This document shows, one piece after another, positions 48,602 to 57,346 of a stretch of 64,000 nt of DNA. Source of the stretch: Acinetobacter sp. SAAs474 (lineage in GTDB: Bacteria; Pseudomonadota; Gammaproteobacteria; Pseudomonadales; Moraxellaceae); NCBI RefSeq assembly GCF_032823475.1, contig NZ_CP127915.1, positions 2,046,001-2,110,000 on the forward strand. Direction: 5' to 3'. A program made the position numbers and the translations under genes. The first letter of the stretch is position 1, and every line of letters starts with the position of its first letter. Under the pieces are notes generated by a model that searched no databases, had not been told where the DNA came from, and saw nothing but the letters and a program-made list of their open reading frames with translations.

Positions 48602-49474
48602 TTAATCGATGATAATCTTAGTCCAAGATTCATACAATTTAACTACACTAGAAAAGTCTTGATTTACTTCCGATGTTAAATTTGCAGTTTGAATAAGATT
48701 ATAGGTTAAAGATAATAAAGGTGATGGTAATTTGGCTTCATGAACAAGATCAATGGCAATACCTGCATCTTTTGTTAATAACGGTAAGGCAAAGGTTAGA
48801 GGGAAGCTACGATTTAAAATCCGCTGAGGTAATACAGTTTCGGTCACGCCGCTTTTTCCACTCGAGGCATTAATACAATCTAAGGCTTGATGAAGATCTA
48901 CACCGTGTGCTTTTAAAGTGGTAAATCCTTCAGCAACTGACCATAAATTGACTGCCAGAAGCATATTATTAACTGCTTTAACAGCAAAGCCAGCACCTGA
49001 TTCTCCTACATATTTAATCAATTGACCAAAAGTTTCCATAGCTGGGAGTGCTCGTTCAAATGCAGATAAACGTCCTCCCACCATGACAGTCAGTGTGCCA
49101 TTTTGTGCGCCAATTGTTTGTCCACTTACAGGTGCATCTAGGAAGTCAATACCTAATTTTTCTAGTTGCTGTGTTATCTTTTTGGCAGACTCAGGCACAC
49201 CACTAGTGCAGTCTACCCAAATGCTCCCTTTTTTTAAGGTATGAGAAAAAATAAGCTGTTCAACTTCATGGCTGGTTGGTAAACAAGAAAAAATAATATC
49301 AGCTTGTAATGCCTGATCTAATTCAACGGCTTGAGTGCCAAATTCTTCCGCATGTTTTTTGGCTTTATCAAAATTTCTATTCCACACATAGACGGTTTCA
49401 AACTTTTTGGTCAGATGCATTGCCATACGATAGCCCATAGCCCCTAAACCAATAAATGCAACCTTTTGAGTCAT
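48602..49474 (-). CDS. 3-hydroxyisobutyrate dehydrogenase-family oxidoreductase
   Basis: A 290-residue beta-hydroxyacid dehydrogenase. The Rossmann motif is VAFIGLGAMGYRMAMHL, the substrate-binding motif is FLDAPVSGQTIGAQNGTLTV, and the catalytic lysine is in AGFAVKAVNNMLLAVN. NAD or NADP and the exact substrate (3-hydroxyisobutyrate, tartronate semialdehyde or a glyoxylate-related acid) cannot be told. It seems to be a single gene, with a large AT-rich gap upstream. Confidence 0.88.
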   Translation of the reverse strand: MTQKVAFIGLGAMGYRMAMHLTKKFETVYVWNRNFDKAKKHAEEFGTQAVELDQALQADIIFSCLPTSHEVEQLIFSHTLKKGSIWVDCTSGVPESAKKITQQLEKLGIDFLDAPVSGQTIGAQNGTLTVMVGGRLSAFERALPAMETFGQLIKYVGESGAGFAVKAVNNMLLAVNLWSVAEGFTTLKAHGVDLHQALDCINASSGKSGVTETVLPQRILNRSFPLTFALPLLTKDAGIAIDLVHEAKLPSPLLSLTYNLIQTANLTSEVNQDFSSVVKLYESWTKIIID

Positions 49475-50511
49475 AGTATTTCCTTATTTTATTTGCAATC
49501 AATGAGCTAAAGTCGAATTAAATGCTTGAATTAGACCGACAGAATGTATGATATCTACTATCATTTCAAGATGATCATCTGATTGCAGGGGTGATATTTT
49601 AGCCTAAGCAAAATGATAGATTAATATTACACAAAGTTTATATACAAAATAAATGTGAAAGGGAAGTGGTTTATTTGCTTTAAAATGATTAAGTTATCAA
49701 AAAACTGAATATTCTTTTAGCCTATTTATGATAGTATTACTTTGTAATTTATTGATTTTAAATTGAAAAAATAATATTGTCATATTTATATATGAATATT
49801 TAAACAGTATTTTTATAATACAAAATAAAATAAGTTAAATATAAATATATCAATATGTTAAATAAACTATTGGGTATAAAAAATATCTAGCGATAATAAT
49901 ATTGATTTAATTGCTCGCAGACTGAATAGCGGTGATGATCGCTTTATATCAGAATTGGATGAATTCACATACTTTCATTGTTTTCACTTTTTACTTTATA
50001 AAATCTATTTGTTAGGCATTATAAAAGCAAAAATATTGAGGTAATCTTTTCAGATTTTATTTATTTTCGATTTCTCATTTACGAGCAAACTTAGCTTCGT
50101 ATTTTCATTCTTGTTAGTAAAAATGGTAGGTCTTTAATACAGGTAGTTAAAGTGTTATAGATTTGATTATTGCTGTGATATTGGATTAATCTGGAAATTA
50201 TAATGAAAGAGACATCTAGGAGAGCTAAGTTGTATTGCATAAACTGAATTGAGTGTGGATTGATTTAATATCTGATGGCAGATGAAAAAGTGATAATGCT
50301 AAAATAATCAGAGAATATCGCTGTATAGCGAGTAGTTTTATTTGCGATGAAATAAAAGGACAAAATATTGCAGTGTTTAAGAATAAATCATTTTTATGCA
50401 TAAAAAGCATATATCGTTCTAATTATGAAACATATTGTTTTATCTATAACCGTATTTTAAAATAAAAATTGCATAGAATAATTGACATTGAAATAAGAGA
50501 GTTTATATATC
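49475..50511. other. AT-rich intergenic region upstream of yceI
   Basis: About 1 kb without a plausible gene. Stop codons are frequent in all frames and composition is very AT-rich (especially 49680-49900 and 50040-50100). No repeat, tRNA or insertion sequence end was seen. Promoters for the divergent neighbours lie at the ends. Confidence 0.45.
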
Positions 50512-51096
50512 ATGAATTTAAAAGCATTATCTTTAGGTCTTGTTGCTGCATCTTTGACAACATTAACGATAGCAAAACCTGTAGCATATGAAATTGATCC
50601 AACCCATACCGCAACGGTGTTTTCATGGAACCATTTTGGTTTTTCTACACCTTCTGCTAACTTTCGTGACATTCAAGGCGTGATTCATGTAGATGAAAAA
50701 GTTCCTGCTAACTCATCAGTGAATGTTGTTATTCCTGTTTCAAGTCTAAATACTAATGTTCAAGCACTAGATGAACATTTACAAACAGCAGATTTTTTTG
50801 ATGAAAAGAAATACCCAACCATTACTTTTAAAAGTACTAAAGTAGAAACTAAAGACAAAAAGAAATTTAAAATTACGGGTAATTTAACAGTTAAAGGTGT
50901 AACTAAACCTGTTGTATTGGATGCCGTTCTAAATAAATCAGCGGTACATCCAATGTCTAAAGCACAAACAATTGGTTTTAATGCAACAACTTCATTTGAT
51001 CGTTCTGCATTTGGTGTCGGTGCATATGTACCGAATGTAGGTGATAAAATTACAGTAAATATTACCACTGAAGCATCAGTTAAAGATAAAAAGTAA
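50512..51096 (+). CDS. YceI family periplasmic lipid-binding protein
   Basis: A 194-residue protein with a signal peptide (MNLKALSLGLVAASLTTLTI, cleavage near IAKPVAYE). The lipocalin-like YceI domain shows YEIDPTHTATVFSWNHFGFS, ADFFDEKKYPTITFKST and NLTVKGVTKPVVLDA. YceI proteins bind isoprenoid chains; a role in quinone carriage is often proposed. It is the last chromosomal gene before the prophage and has its own terminator. Confidence 0.93.
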   Translation: MNLKALSLGLVAASLTTLTIAKPVAYEIDPTHTATVFSWNHFGFSTPSANFRDIQGVIHVDEKVPANSSVNVVIPVSSLNTNVQALDEHLQTADFFDEKKYPTITFKSTKVETKDKKKFKITGNLTVKGVTKPVVLDAVLNKSAVHPMSKAQTIGFNATTSFDRSAFGVGAYVPNVGDKITVNITTEASVKDKK

Positions 51097-51123
51097 TTAA
51101 ATCATAGTTTTATGTTGATTGAA

Positions 51124-51147
51124 GCCGTCTTGTATGACGGTTTTTTA
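51124..51147 (+). terminator. Intrinsic terminator of yceI
   Basis: CCGTC (51125-51129) and GACGG (51136-51140) form a stem with a 6-base loop, followed by six T residues. The prophage junction lies just beyond. Confidence 0.8.
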
Positions 51148-51241
51148 TTGCCTACAGCTTACTAAATGTTGATTATTTTCGTTATTTTTACAGCTTTTTT
51201 GGTAATATAGGAAAAAATTTACGCCAGATTTACGCCATAAA

Positions 51242-52261
51242 ATGAAGATACCAAAACCTAGAAAACGTGGTAATTCTTTTCGGATTGAACTTATGTTTAA
51301 TGGAAAAAGAATTAGCGCAACAAGAGATACAGAAAAAGAGTGTGAGCAATGGGCTGCATTAAAACTACTTGAATTAAAAACTGGCAAGGCCGAGGAAGAA
51401 AAAGGTATAAAGCCTGCATATCCTTTTAAGCAACTTTGCGAAAAGTATTATTCTGATCGTGGTAGTAAATTAAAGTCAGCTGCCGTTATTAAAAATAAGT
51501 TTGACAATATCGATAGGATTCTTGGTGATCTAGCAACAAAATCTATTTATGACTTTCAGCCTGAGGATATTGTGCGTTGGAGAAACAAACGAGTGCTTGA
51601 GGTGCAAAGTAGTACCGCACTTCGTGAATTTGCTATGTTTGCATCTGTATTTAGCTGGGCACAAAAAGAGCTTTTCATTTTAGATAAGAACGTTTGGAGC
51701 GTAGTTGTTAAGCCAAATAAGGGAAAACCTAGAAATCAACGCATAACGCCTAAACAACAAGAAAAGTTATTAAAAGGCTTTAAGTGGAACATTAATACAA
51801 AACCCATCCGTGTAATGCACTATGTTGCCTGGTCTATGCTTTTTGCACTAGAAACAGCTATGCGTAAAGGTGAAATACTAGCAATGAGAAGGGGGCATGT
51901 TAAAGATGGATTTATTCACCTACCAGTTACCAAAAATGGAGATTCTAGAAATGTACCATTATCAGCTGAAGCAAAAAGACTGTTAGCTTTAATTCCTCAA
52001 GACCAGGATATTATCGTTCCCGTTAAAGAAAAATCTTTTAGACGAACTTTTTACCGTGTTCGTGGCGAAGTCGGATTAGATGAAATCAACTTCCACGACA
52101 CACGCCACGAAGCAATTACAAGAATGGTAAAACTAAGAAAACTACCTGTTGAAATACTCGCAAAAATTACAGGACATAAGACGATTGGGATACTAATTAA
52201 TACTTACTATAACCCCGATGCACAAGATTTAGTTGAAATGTTTAATAGTACAGAGAGCTAA
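51242..52261 (+). CDS. int: Phage tyrosine integrase
   Basis: A 339-residue site-specific recombinase. Catalytic residues: Arg208 (TAMRKGEIL), Lys231 (VTKNGDSR), His285-x-x-Arg288 (FHDTRHEA), His312 (TGHKTIG) and Tyr322 (NTYY). The N-terminal part carries an arm-binding-type start (MKIPKPRKRGNSFRIELMFN) and a core-binding SAM-like domain. It lies next to the yceI terminator, so the attachment site is close by. Its end overlaps the convergent gene's stop by a perfect palindrome. Confidence 0.95.
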   Translation: MKIPKPRKRGNSFRIELMFNGKRISATRDTEKECEQWAALKLLELKTGKAEEEKGIKPAYPFKQLCEKYYSDRGSKLKSAAVIKNKFDNIDRILGDLATKSIYDFQPEDIVRWRNKRVLEVQSSTALREFAMFASVFSWAQKELFILDKNVWSVVVKPNKGKPRNQRITPKQQEKLLKGFKWNINTKPIRVMHYVAWSMLFALETAMRKGEILAMRRGHVKDGFIHLPVTKNGDSRNVPLSAEAKRLLALIPQDQDIIVPVKEKSFRRTFYRVRGEVGLDEINFHDTRHEAITRMVKLRKLPVEILAKITGHKTIGILINTYYNPDAQDLVEMFNSTES

Positions 52262-52270
52262 TTAGCTCTC
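52253..52270. repeat. 18-bp palindrome over two convergent stop codons
   Basis: GAGAGCTAATTAGCTCTC is a perfect palindrome. The integrase TAA (52259-52261) and the minus-strand gene's TAG (52258-52260) both fall in its centre. It has no T tract. Confidence 0.6.
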
Positions 52271-52542
52271 GGTCTACCTTTCTTTTCTTTTTGTGTCAGC
52301 ATTACGTGAGCAATTCTAGGATTGTATAAACATTTGCCTTTCGTGCCCTGATTAATACTAATTAGTGTAGATCTAATTGTATTAACACTAAGATTATATT
52401 TTTCAGCCAATTGAGCTGCACTAACCAGCTCAATATCAACCTCTTTTAGCTCTTTAACAATCCCACCACCAATATCTTGACCAAGCATAATTTTAGGTGG
52501 TACATCTGACTCAACTATAATTGCGTATTTAAGTACACCCAT
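52258..52542 (-). CDS. Small phage protein with possible helix-turn-helix
   Basis: A 94-residue protein. I start at the ATG at 52540-52542, whose first base overlaps the upstream gene's TGA (TGATG), with AAGGAG at good spacing. The segment VSAAQLAEKYNLSVNTIRST looks like a helix-turn-helix. The C-terminus is basic (TQKEKKGRPRAN). It is the last gene of the leftward operon and could be an excisionase-type or regulatory protein. The specific role is unknown. Confidence 0.65.
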   Translation of the reverse strand: MGVLKYAIIVESDVPPKIMLGQDIGGGIVKELKEVDIELVSAAQLAEKYNLSVNTIRSTLISINQGTKGKCLYNPRIAHVMLTQKEKKGRPRAN

Positions 52543-52739
52543 CAACTAATCTCCTTCAAACTCTCCACAATGGAGTCCGGCAAACTTTCCGCTGCTTTAG
52601 TCATTGCCTGATCAAAACCGCCATTAGCGATAAATGCATCCACTGGATTATCCAGGTTAAGTACATTTAAGTCAGAATTGCATTCCGGGCAAATATCATC
52701 ATTAAATTGAACTTTGCATTCGTTGTATTGTTTAGTCAT
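52542..52739 (-). CDS. Small phage protein with a possible zinc site
   Basis: A 65-residue protein with cysteines in CKVQFNDDICPECNSDL, where one Cys and a CxxC could bind zinc. The second half is helical and acidic. Its ATG overlaps the upstream HNH gene's TGA (ATGA). Function is unknown. Confidence 0.6.
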   Translation of the reverse strand: MTKQYNECKVQFNDDICPECNSDLNVLNLDNPVDAFIANGGFDQAMTKAAESLPDSIVESLKEIS

Positions 52740-53326
52740 GAATGGGCTCCTAATTTGTGCTTCAAATTTTTAATCTTGGCCATTAATAAGCAAGACTCGT
52801 TACTTTGAGGTGTGGCTAATTGATGAAAACTTTGACTATAACGAACCATTTCTGCTTTGCTCATCAAAATTAGATTATCTAATCGGCAATCTGTTCTATC
52901 CTGATTCTTAAAGGCAACGATATGATTTTCTGGTACCGGTCCATGTGCTTTTTCCCAAACAACACAATGCTTTAAATCAAAAATATTTGGTTCAGCGGTT
53001 TTAATTAAAACGTATCCATCTTTAGAGCACATACGTTCATAACCAATAGGTTTTTTATTCCACGCAATTTGACCCTTTTTAAAACTAGTTTTATTTGATC
53101 CAGTTAAACCCTTAGTGCCTTTATTTACTGGAATATTTCCTTTTTCAAAACAACCAGTACGGCCGGTTTTCCATTTATTTCGAGTGCATAGTGATTTAAT
53201 GTTATCGACACTAAATAAGGTACCAAACCTTGCATTTACTTTTGCAGTCAAATCTTTTCGTTCAAGAACACAGTTAGATTTAATAAAATCTAACTGCTCT
53301 TGAGTATACTTAATAGGCTTAGGCAT
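52736..53326 (-). CDS. HNH homing-type endonuclease
   Basis: A 196-residue phage HNH endonuclease. The motif LKHCVVWEKAHGPVPENHIV contains the first His; VAFKNQDRTDCRLDNLILMS supplies the Asn/Asp-Asn part. The N-terminus has a helix-turn-helix-like start (YTQEQLDFIKSNCVLERKDL) and repeated FKKGQ/FEKGN elements like NUMOD-type DNA-binding pieces. Such genes are often mobile homing endonucleases inserted in phage operons. It is co-oriented with the leftward operon. Confidence 0.85.
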   Translation of the reverse strand: MPKPIKYTQEQLDFIKSNCVLERKDLTAKVNARFGTLFSVDNIKSLCTRNKWKTGRTGCFEKGNIPVNKGTKGLTGSNKTSFKKGQIAWNKKPIGYERMCSKDGYVLIKTAEPNIFDLKHCVVWEKAHGPVPENHIVAFKNQDRTDCRLDNLILMSKAEMVRYSQSFHQLATPQSNESCLLMAKIKNLKHKLGAHS

Positions 53327-53329
53327 AAC

Positions 53330-53569
53330 TCATCCGATCAGGTTTTGAGGAATTTCAACTGAGTCAGCGTTTTTTACACCACGATATTCAGCAACCAGTT
53401 TTGCAGCACTTAAGCGCATATTATTGTTTTTAATGACTTGCTCACTGATTTTTTCAATAGCTTCAGCTTTTTGAATTTCAGCTTCCAATTCACCACCTTT
53501 TAAATCCGGATTGCTTAGGCGGTTAAGTTGAGCAAATAAAATTGAATTAAGGTCCATTGGTGTATTCAT
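53330..53569 (-). CDS. Small phage protein of unknown function
   Basis: A 79-residue protein starting at 53569 (MNTPMDLNSILFAQLNRLSN). The preceding 47-residue gene's TAA overlaps this ATG (TAATG), and GGAG is ahead. It is mostly helical (ELEAEIQKAEAIEKISEQVI). Four more codons are open upstream. Phage regulatory proteins of this size are common, but nothing specific is seen. Confidence 0.65.
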   Translation of the reverse strand: MNTPMDLNSILFAQLNRLSNPDLKGGELEAEIQKAEAIEKISEQVIKNNNMRLSAAKLVAEYRGVKNADSVEIPQNLIG

Positions 53570-53712
53570 TACGCTCTCCAAATCGCTTCTTTAAACTTTG
53601 CATCAACAAGAAGACTGTCAACTTCACTAAAATTTACGTTGTTGAAAACATGTGTCATTTTTTCACCAAACACTGTAAGTATCCGGGTAATAGTCGAGTA
53701 TTCAAATCTCAT
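53569..53712 (-). CDS. Very small phage protein (47 residues)
   Basis: A short gene reading MRFEYSTITRILTVFGEKMT and onward to a TAA. It starts within the upstream gene's stop (ATGA) and ends overlapping the next start (TAATG), with GGAG before the ATG. The coupled overlaps at both ends and the good ribosome binding site make it real despite its size. Function unknown. Confidence 0.7.
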   Translation of the reverse strand: MRFEYSTITRILTVFGEKMTHVFNNVNFSEVDSLLVDAKFKEAIWRA

Positions 53713-54863
53713 GACATACTCTCCAACTCTTTACGTCGCTTAATAACACATGCCATGAGCTTCGGTTGAATATCAGGATGACGACTAGCAACATCAATCT
53801 CTAGCGCGTCTAACTCTGTCAGATCCGCTGCGTTTTTAATTTGAACCATGAGGGAAGGCGGCTCACTCTCAACTTTATTCAATTCATCAAGTTCGATAAG
53901 CCGTGCATTAATAGCTTTCATCAATGGCTTGCGCTGTTCTTCGGTCCACGCCGTTGTGTATTTAACTAATGCATTTGCTTCAGCTGGTGAATTTGCTTCT
54001 TTTGCACGTGCAACAAGATCATTAAGACGTTCTTGGTAAATCATATTCTCAGCTTCTTGCTGCAGTTTTCTTAGCTCAACTACTGAAAGTTCACCAGAAT
54101 CATTTTTAGGTGTATGTTGCTCAGGATCCAATTCAGCTAATTTTTCACTAAAACATGCATTAAGATCATTATGCTCTTTATCACTTAAGGTACCATTCGC
54201 TGAAAAAACAGAGCGGATCTTCACTAAAGCTTCGGGTGTCGTTGCTTGCTGAATTTGATACTCAAATGAAGCATAGAGATCATCAATCGTACCTTGCACG
54301 ACAGTAAGTTTTGGCTCTTCAGTTATTTTTTCACTCAAGCTATCTTCAACAACATCGATAGGGCCTTGCTCAACGATAGTGATTTCAGATTTTGGTCCTT
54401 CAGTCTTTTTGCGTGAAGTACGTTTCTTTGGTTCTTTAGGTTCTTCACCTAAGCGCACAACACTCAAATCATTATCAAGTTCGCAACCAAGGATTTTAGA
54501 TAAAGCTTTTAATTGAAGCTTGGCATTTTCAGCATCACGTTGAACAAAGCCACTGTTTATAGCTTCAACCAGTGCACTAGTTTTGAAATTAACAACATAA
54601 ATAGAAGGGCCATACGTGTTAACAATAAAAACTTCTTGGCCTTCCTGGTATTCATCCAAAGTTAAAGGCTTGGTAAATTCAATACCAGCAACACTGATCA
54701 TTTCAATCTTGATGCAAAACTCATAACCGGCTTTAGCGAAAATAGTCGCTGGAAACTGATCAATATCATTAAAATCAAGCATTTCACCGATAGCACGACA
54801 CATTACATTTTTGCCCGAAAGCATTGCATTAAAAGCTTCTTGAGCAGAGATTAAATTATTCAT
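53709..54863 (-). CDS. Large uncharacterised phage protein of the recombination operon
   Basis: A 384-residue soluble protein. The N-terminal domain (residues 1-110) is mixed and begins MNNLISAQEAFNAMLSGKNV. A basic linker (EPKEPKKRTSRKKTEGPKS) follows, then three weakly similar helical blocks (about 205-250, 275-320 and 345-384; compare TPEALVKIRSVFSANGTLSD and SPAEANALVKYTTAWTEEQR), each perhaps a repeat of a helical hairpin. Not recognised. Its place beside a Sak4-like ATPase and an exonuclease suggests a role in DNA metabolism. Confidence 0.65.
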   Translation of the reverse strand: MNNLISAQEAFNAMLSGKNVMCRAIGEMLDFNDIDQFPATIFAKAGYEFCIKIEMISVAGIEFTKPLTLDEYQEGQEVFIVNTYGPSIYVVNFKTSALVEAINSGFVQRDAENAKLQLKALSKILGCELDNDLSVVRLGEEPKEPKKRTSRKKTEGPKSEITIVEQGPIDVVEDSLSEKITEEPKLTVVQGTIDDLYASFEYQIQQATTPEALVKIRSVFSANGTLSDKEHNDLNACFSEKLAELDPEQHTPKNDSGELSVVELRKLQQEAENMIYQERLNDLVARAKEANSPAEANALVKYTTAWTEEQRKPLMKAINARLIELDELNKVESEPPSLMVQIKNAADLTELDALEIDVASRHPDIQPKLMACVIKRRKELESMS

Positions 54864-54868
54864 GGCAA

Positions 54869-55549
54869 TTATCCTTTTAATGCTTTGCGTAAAAATGGGT
54901 CTAGATCTGGCTGCATAATTAACCAGCGCTTATAGTCAGGCGGTAAGAACTTAATTTCAGTACCTTTATGCTTTCCAAACGTCATGTGAGTAGGAATTCT
55001 TGCAATTTCAGAAGCCTGGTAAAGATCATCAAGATTTTGAATATTCAGTTCGCGTACAATGCTTTTTAAAAGCATGCCAGTGAGTAATACATCTTGCTTG
55101 GCATTATGTGCTGAACGTAATTTTTGACGAGCTAAATCACTACCATTCAAAAGCATGTAAATAAGTGCGGATAAGGAATGAGATTGAGCATCTGGCCAAA
55201 CCTTACGAGCTAAAGCTAACGTGCAGATAATTTTGATATTTTCAGTATCAACACCACATTTCTGGATTGCCTCAATATCGTAGTCAATGTTATGGCCAAC
55301 GATGTATTGAACATCATTGGGAAGGATAAAGGTTGTATAAAAAGGCTTTCCAGCAATATCAGATTCAAGGATGTGATGAACAGCCATAGCACCATATGAA
55401 ATCGCTGAATTAATAGAGAAATACTCATCAAATACCTGATCAGCAAAAATGGAGACTTCGCAATTCTTTAATTGAAAAGGTACATATGCAATTTCAATAG
55501 GAAGACCTTTAAGATCATGTGTTTCGGTATCTAAAATTAATGCGTTCAT
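54869..55549 (-). CDS. DnaQ-like 3'-5' exonuclease (ExoX-type)
   Basis: A 226-residue exonuclease of the DEDD family. Motif I is LILDTETHDLKGLP near residue 5, motif II is IVGHNIDYDIEAIQKCG near 85, and motif III is SAHNAKQDVLLTGML near 146 (DEDDh form with His). A C-terminal segment THMTFGKHKGTEIKFLPPDY to the end resembles the small FGKHKG...W domain that follows exonucleases in phages. Together with the Sak4-like ATPase it makes a recombination module. Confidence 0.85.
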   Translation of the reverse strand: MNALILDTETHDLKGLPIEIAYVPFQLKNCEVSIFADQVFDEYFSINSAISYGAMAVHHILESDIAGKPFYTTFILPNDVQYIVGHNIDYDIEAIQKCGVDTENIKIICTLALARKVWPDAQSHSLSALIYMLLNGSDLARQKLRSAHNAKQDVLLTGMLLKSIVRELNIQNLDDLYQASEIARIPTHMTFGKHKGTEIKFLPPDYKRWLIMQPDLDPFLRKALKG

Positions 55550-56676
55550 GCTGTTTCCATTTCTGATTTAGCCAGATTTTCAATTTCGTTTTTTACGGCT
55601 TGTAAGTTTGATTCTTCGATTTGATTAAGTGCATCAATACCCAAATATTCGCAAACTGTTTTAGTATCTAAACCGCGTTCATCAATGAAGGCTTGAAGTT
55701 CATCACGCTGTTGATCTGTGATGCCATTAAATTCAGGTGGGTTTTCCCAAGTTTTCTTTTCTTTATTTGCAACACAACCAAGCGTTCTTGCTCTAGCAAC
55801 AATGGCTTGACGCATATTATGAAAATACATATGGCCTTCATCATTTTTGAGAGTTTCAGTAAGTTGGTTTAGATCAGAAGCATATAAAGCCTCATCACAA
55901 CTTTGAATGAAGTTGTTCAACTCATCCTGAGCTTTAATATTTGCAAGCTGAGCAGGGGTAAGTGTATTGATATGAGCTTTGGCATCTTTAATAAGCTCAG
56001 CCAAGAAATTAGGATTTTCTTTTAAATCTGGTACCCACACTTCGCCAGTCTCACCACCCAATCCACCTGAATTTTTAGCGTGATGGGTAGGTGATGGCTT
56101 AAAGTTGATAACACGAGCATTCTTGCCTTCACCAGTGGTCACAGTGGTCATATAGCCCATCATGTCGGCAATACGGTACAACTCATTTCGATTCTTGCCG
56201 CCAAGCTCAGGACGATAAATAACTTGATCGCCGTTCTGGTCTTCAGAAGCATGAGCAATGAAAACCACATCCTTACCAAAGCTAAGTAGGGTATTGATGT
56301 ACTGCTTAAATTTCATATTTGCCAAGCCTTGAGCTTTAAGTTTTAAAGCACCATCTGTTTGGCAATTTGTCGATGTTTTTAATAAATGGGTTTTAATGCA
56401 TTCAAGCATTGCGCCAACAGTATCAATAACTACAGTGTTGAAAGGTGCAAGATCATGTTCTTTTATATTTTCAATATCAGACCATTGCTGAACAGGTACG
56501 ACAGCTCCGCGACGAAGTTCGCCAGTACGATGTGCACCACGATCAAAGTCAAAAGAAATAGCATTATCAGCAGTAAAGCCAAGTGATGTTTTACCAAGAC
56601 CAGGATCTGCATAAATGTATGTGATAATTGCACTGATGTTTAATGCTTGGTCGGCAGGGATAATATTTAATGACAT
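55546..56676 (-). CDS. Sak4-like RecA-fold ATPase (phage recombination)
   Basis: A 376-residue P-loop ATPase. Walker A is YADPGLGKTSLGF near residues 22-34, Walker B is FNTVVIDTVGAML near 78, and FIAHASEDQNGD near 139 is sensor-like. It is the family annotated in phages as AAA_24/Sak4, which helps single-strand annealing or exchange. The C-terminal 140 residues are helical and not recognised. It starts within the stop of the next upstream gene and overlaps the exonuclease ATG by four bases. Confidence 0.8.
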   Translation of the reverse strand: MSLNIIPADQALNISAIITYIYADPGLGKTSLGFTADNAISFDFDRGAHRTGELRRGAVVPVQQWSDIENIKEHDLAPFNTVVIDTVGAMLECIKTHLLKTSTNCQTDGALKLKAQGLANMKFKQYINTLLSFGKDVVFIAHASEDQNGDQVIYRPELGGKNRNELYRIADMMGYMTTVTTGEGKNARVINFKPSPTHHAKNSGGLGGETGEVWVPDLKENPNFLAELIKDAKAHINTLTPAQLANIKAQDELNNFIQSCDEALYASDLNQLTETLKNDEGHMYFHNMRQAIVARARTLGCVANKEKKTWENPPEFNGITDQQRDELQAFIDERGLDTKTVCEYLGIDALNQIEESNLQAVKNEIENLAKSEMETA

Positions 56677-57101
56677 TACACAGCCTCCACAAGTTGATTC
56701 TTTTCAATGAAATCAGATAGCAATAAGTTGATATTGCGATGATCGTTGTAATCAGTGAAATCGTTATAAGATTTTCCATTCATGTCAGTGATGCTTTCAA
56801 CTGCAAGATTTGTGATATCAATTGCTGTGTACTCGGAACCTACAGGACCATAGCTATCAGGATGTGCATCAAAGTTAAAACTAACTTGAATACGAAATTC
56901 ATCAACTTTTATTACTGCGATACCGGTGTTATTTGGGAAGACTTGTAAAGTTTGTACGCCGTAATCGGTTGGTTGACTAATACTGTAGTCAGGCTGATAC
57001 ACATGTTGTTCGGGAATAGCGAGAGCTGCTAGGCTGCCAAAAGTTACAACGGCAGTAAGTACCATCGCTTTAGGGTTGAAAGGAATTGAGTTTACGTTCA
57101 T
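56676..57101 (-). CDS. First gene of the leftward phage operon, membrane-anchored or exported
   Basis: A 141-residue protein. Residues 10-30 are hydrophobic (PKAMVLTAVVTFGSLAALAI) and may be a signal anchor or signal peptide. The rest is polar with strands and ends in an acidic helix (LLLSDFIEKNQLVEAV). Its stop shares a base with the next ATG. GAGG lies before the start. In a phage operon this could be a host-interaction protein, but the family is not recognised. Confidence 0.65.
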   Translation of the reverse strand: MNVNSIPFNPKAMVLTAVVTFGSLAALAIPEQHVYQPDYSISQPTDYGVQTLQVFPNNTGIAVIKVDEFRIQVSFNFDAHPDSYGPVGSEYTAIDITNLAVESITDMNGKSYNDFTDYNDHRNINLLLSDFIEKNQLVEAV

Positions 57102-57118
57102 AATTGCCTCGTTGTTAG

Positions 57119-57160
57119 AAAAAAGCTCCGAAGATTTCTCAGGCCCTCGGGGCTTTTTTA
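57119..57160 (-). terminator. Terminator-like hairpin in the leftward operon leader
   Basis: On the minus strand AAAAAAGCCCCGA (57148-57160) pairs with TCGGAGCTTTTTT (57120-57132) with one C-A mismatch; a T tract completes an intrinsic-terminator pattern. Read on the plus strand the mismatch becomes a G-T pair, so termination there would be at least as good. It falls in the first 50 nucleotides of the predicted PL transcript and 20 bases before the first gene. Confidence 0.65.
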
Positions 57161-57175
57161 TTGCTTACGAGACAA

Positions 57176-57204
57176 ATATAGTTAAAACTGTTTTTATAGT
57201 CAAT
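57176..57204 (-). promoter_or_regulatory. Leftward early promoter (PL)
   Basis: On the minus strand TTGACT (57199-57204) and TATATT (57176-57181) are separated by exactly 17 bases. The spacer and -10 overlap an operator-like 14-mer (57179-57192). The start point would be near 57169. Confidence 0.78.
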
Positions 57205-57247
57205 AGGTGAAACTATAAAATATAGATATATTTATATTTTAACTATA
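57179..57247. promoter_or_regulatory. Left operator cluster (three 14-mers)
   Basis: Sites related to ATAGTTAAAACTAT: 57179-57192 (12 of 14), 57204-57217 (12 of 14) and 57234-57247 on the other strand (11 of 14). They cover the PL promoter. They match the right-hand cluster and so are probably CI/Cro operators. Confidence 0.65.
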
Positions 57248-57308
57248 TGTAATTAAAATGTTTTAAAAATATTTTACACAAAATATTAAATATTTTTTCT
57301 AAATGCAT

Positions 57309-57336
57309 AAAAAAACCGCTTGAAGCGGTTTTTTTT
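57309..57336 (-). terminator. Terminator of the repressor gene
   Basis: AACCGCT (57314-57320) and AGCGGTT (57324-57330) form a stem with a TGA loop, with A and T tracts on both sides; it lies 11 bases after the repressor stop. Confidence 0.82.
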
Positions 57337-57346
57337 AAACAAGTAA

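Noticed and set aside
51100..51241. A tRNA attachment site for the prophage
   Set aside because: No tRNA sequence is visible at the junction; the element sits beside the yceI terminator.
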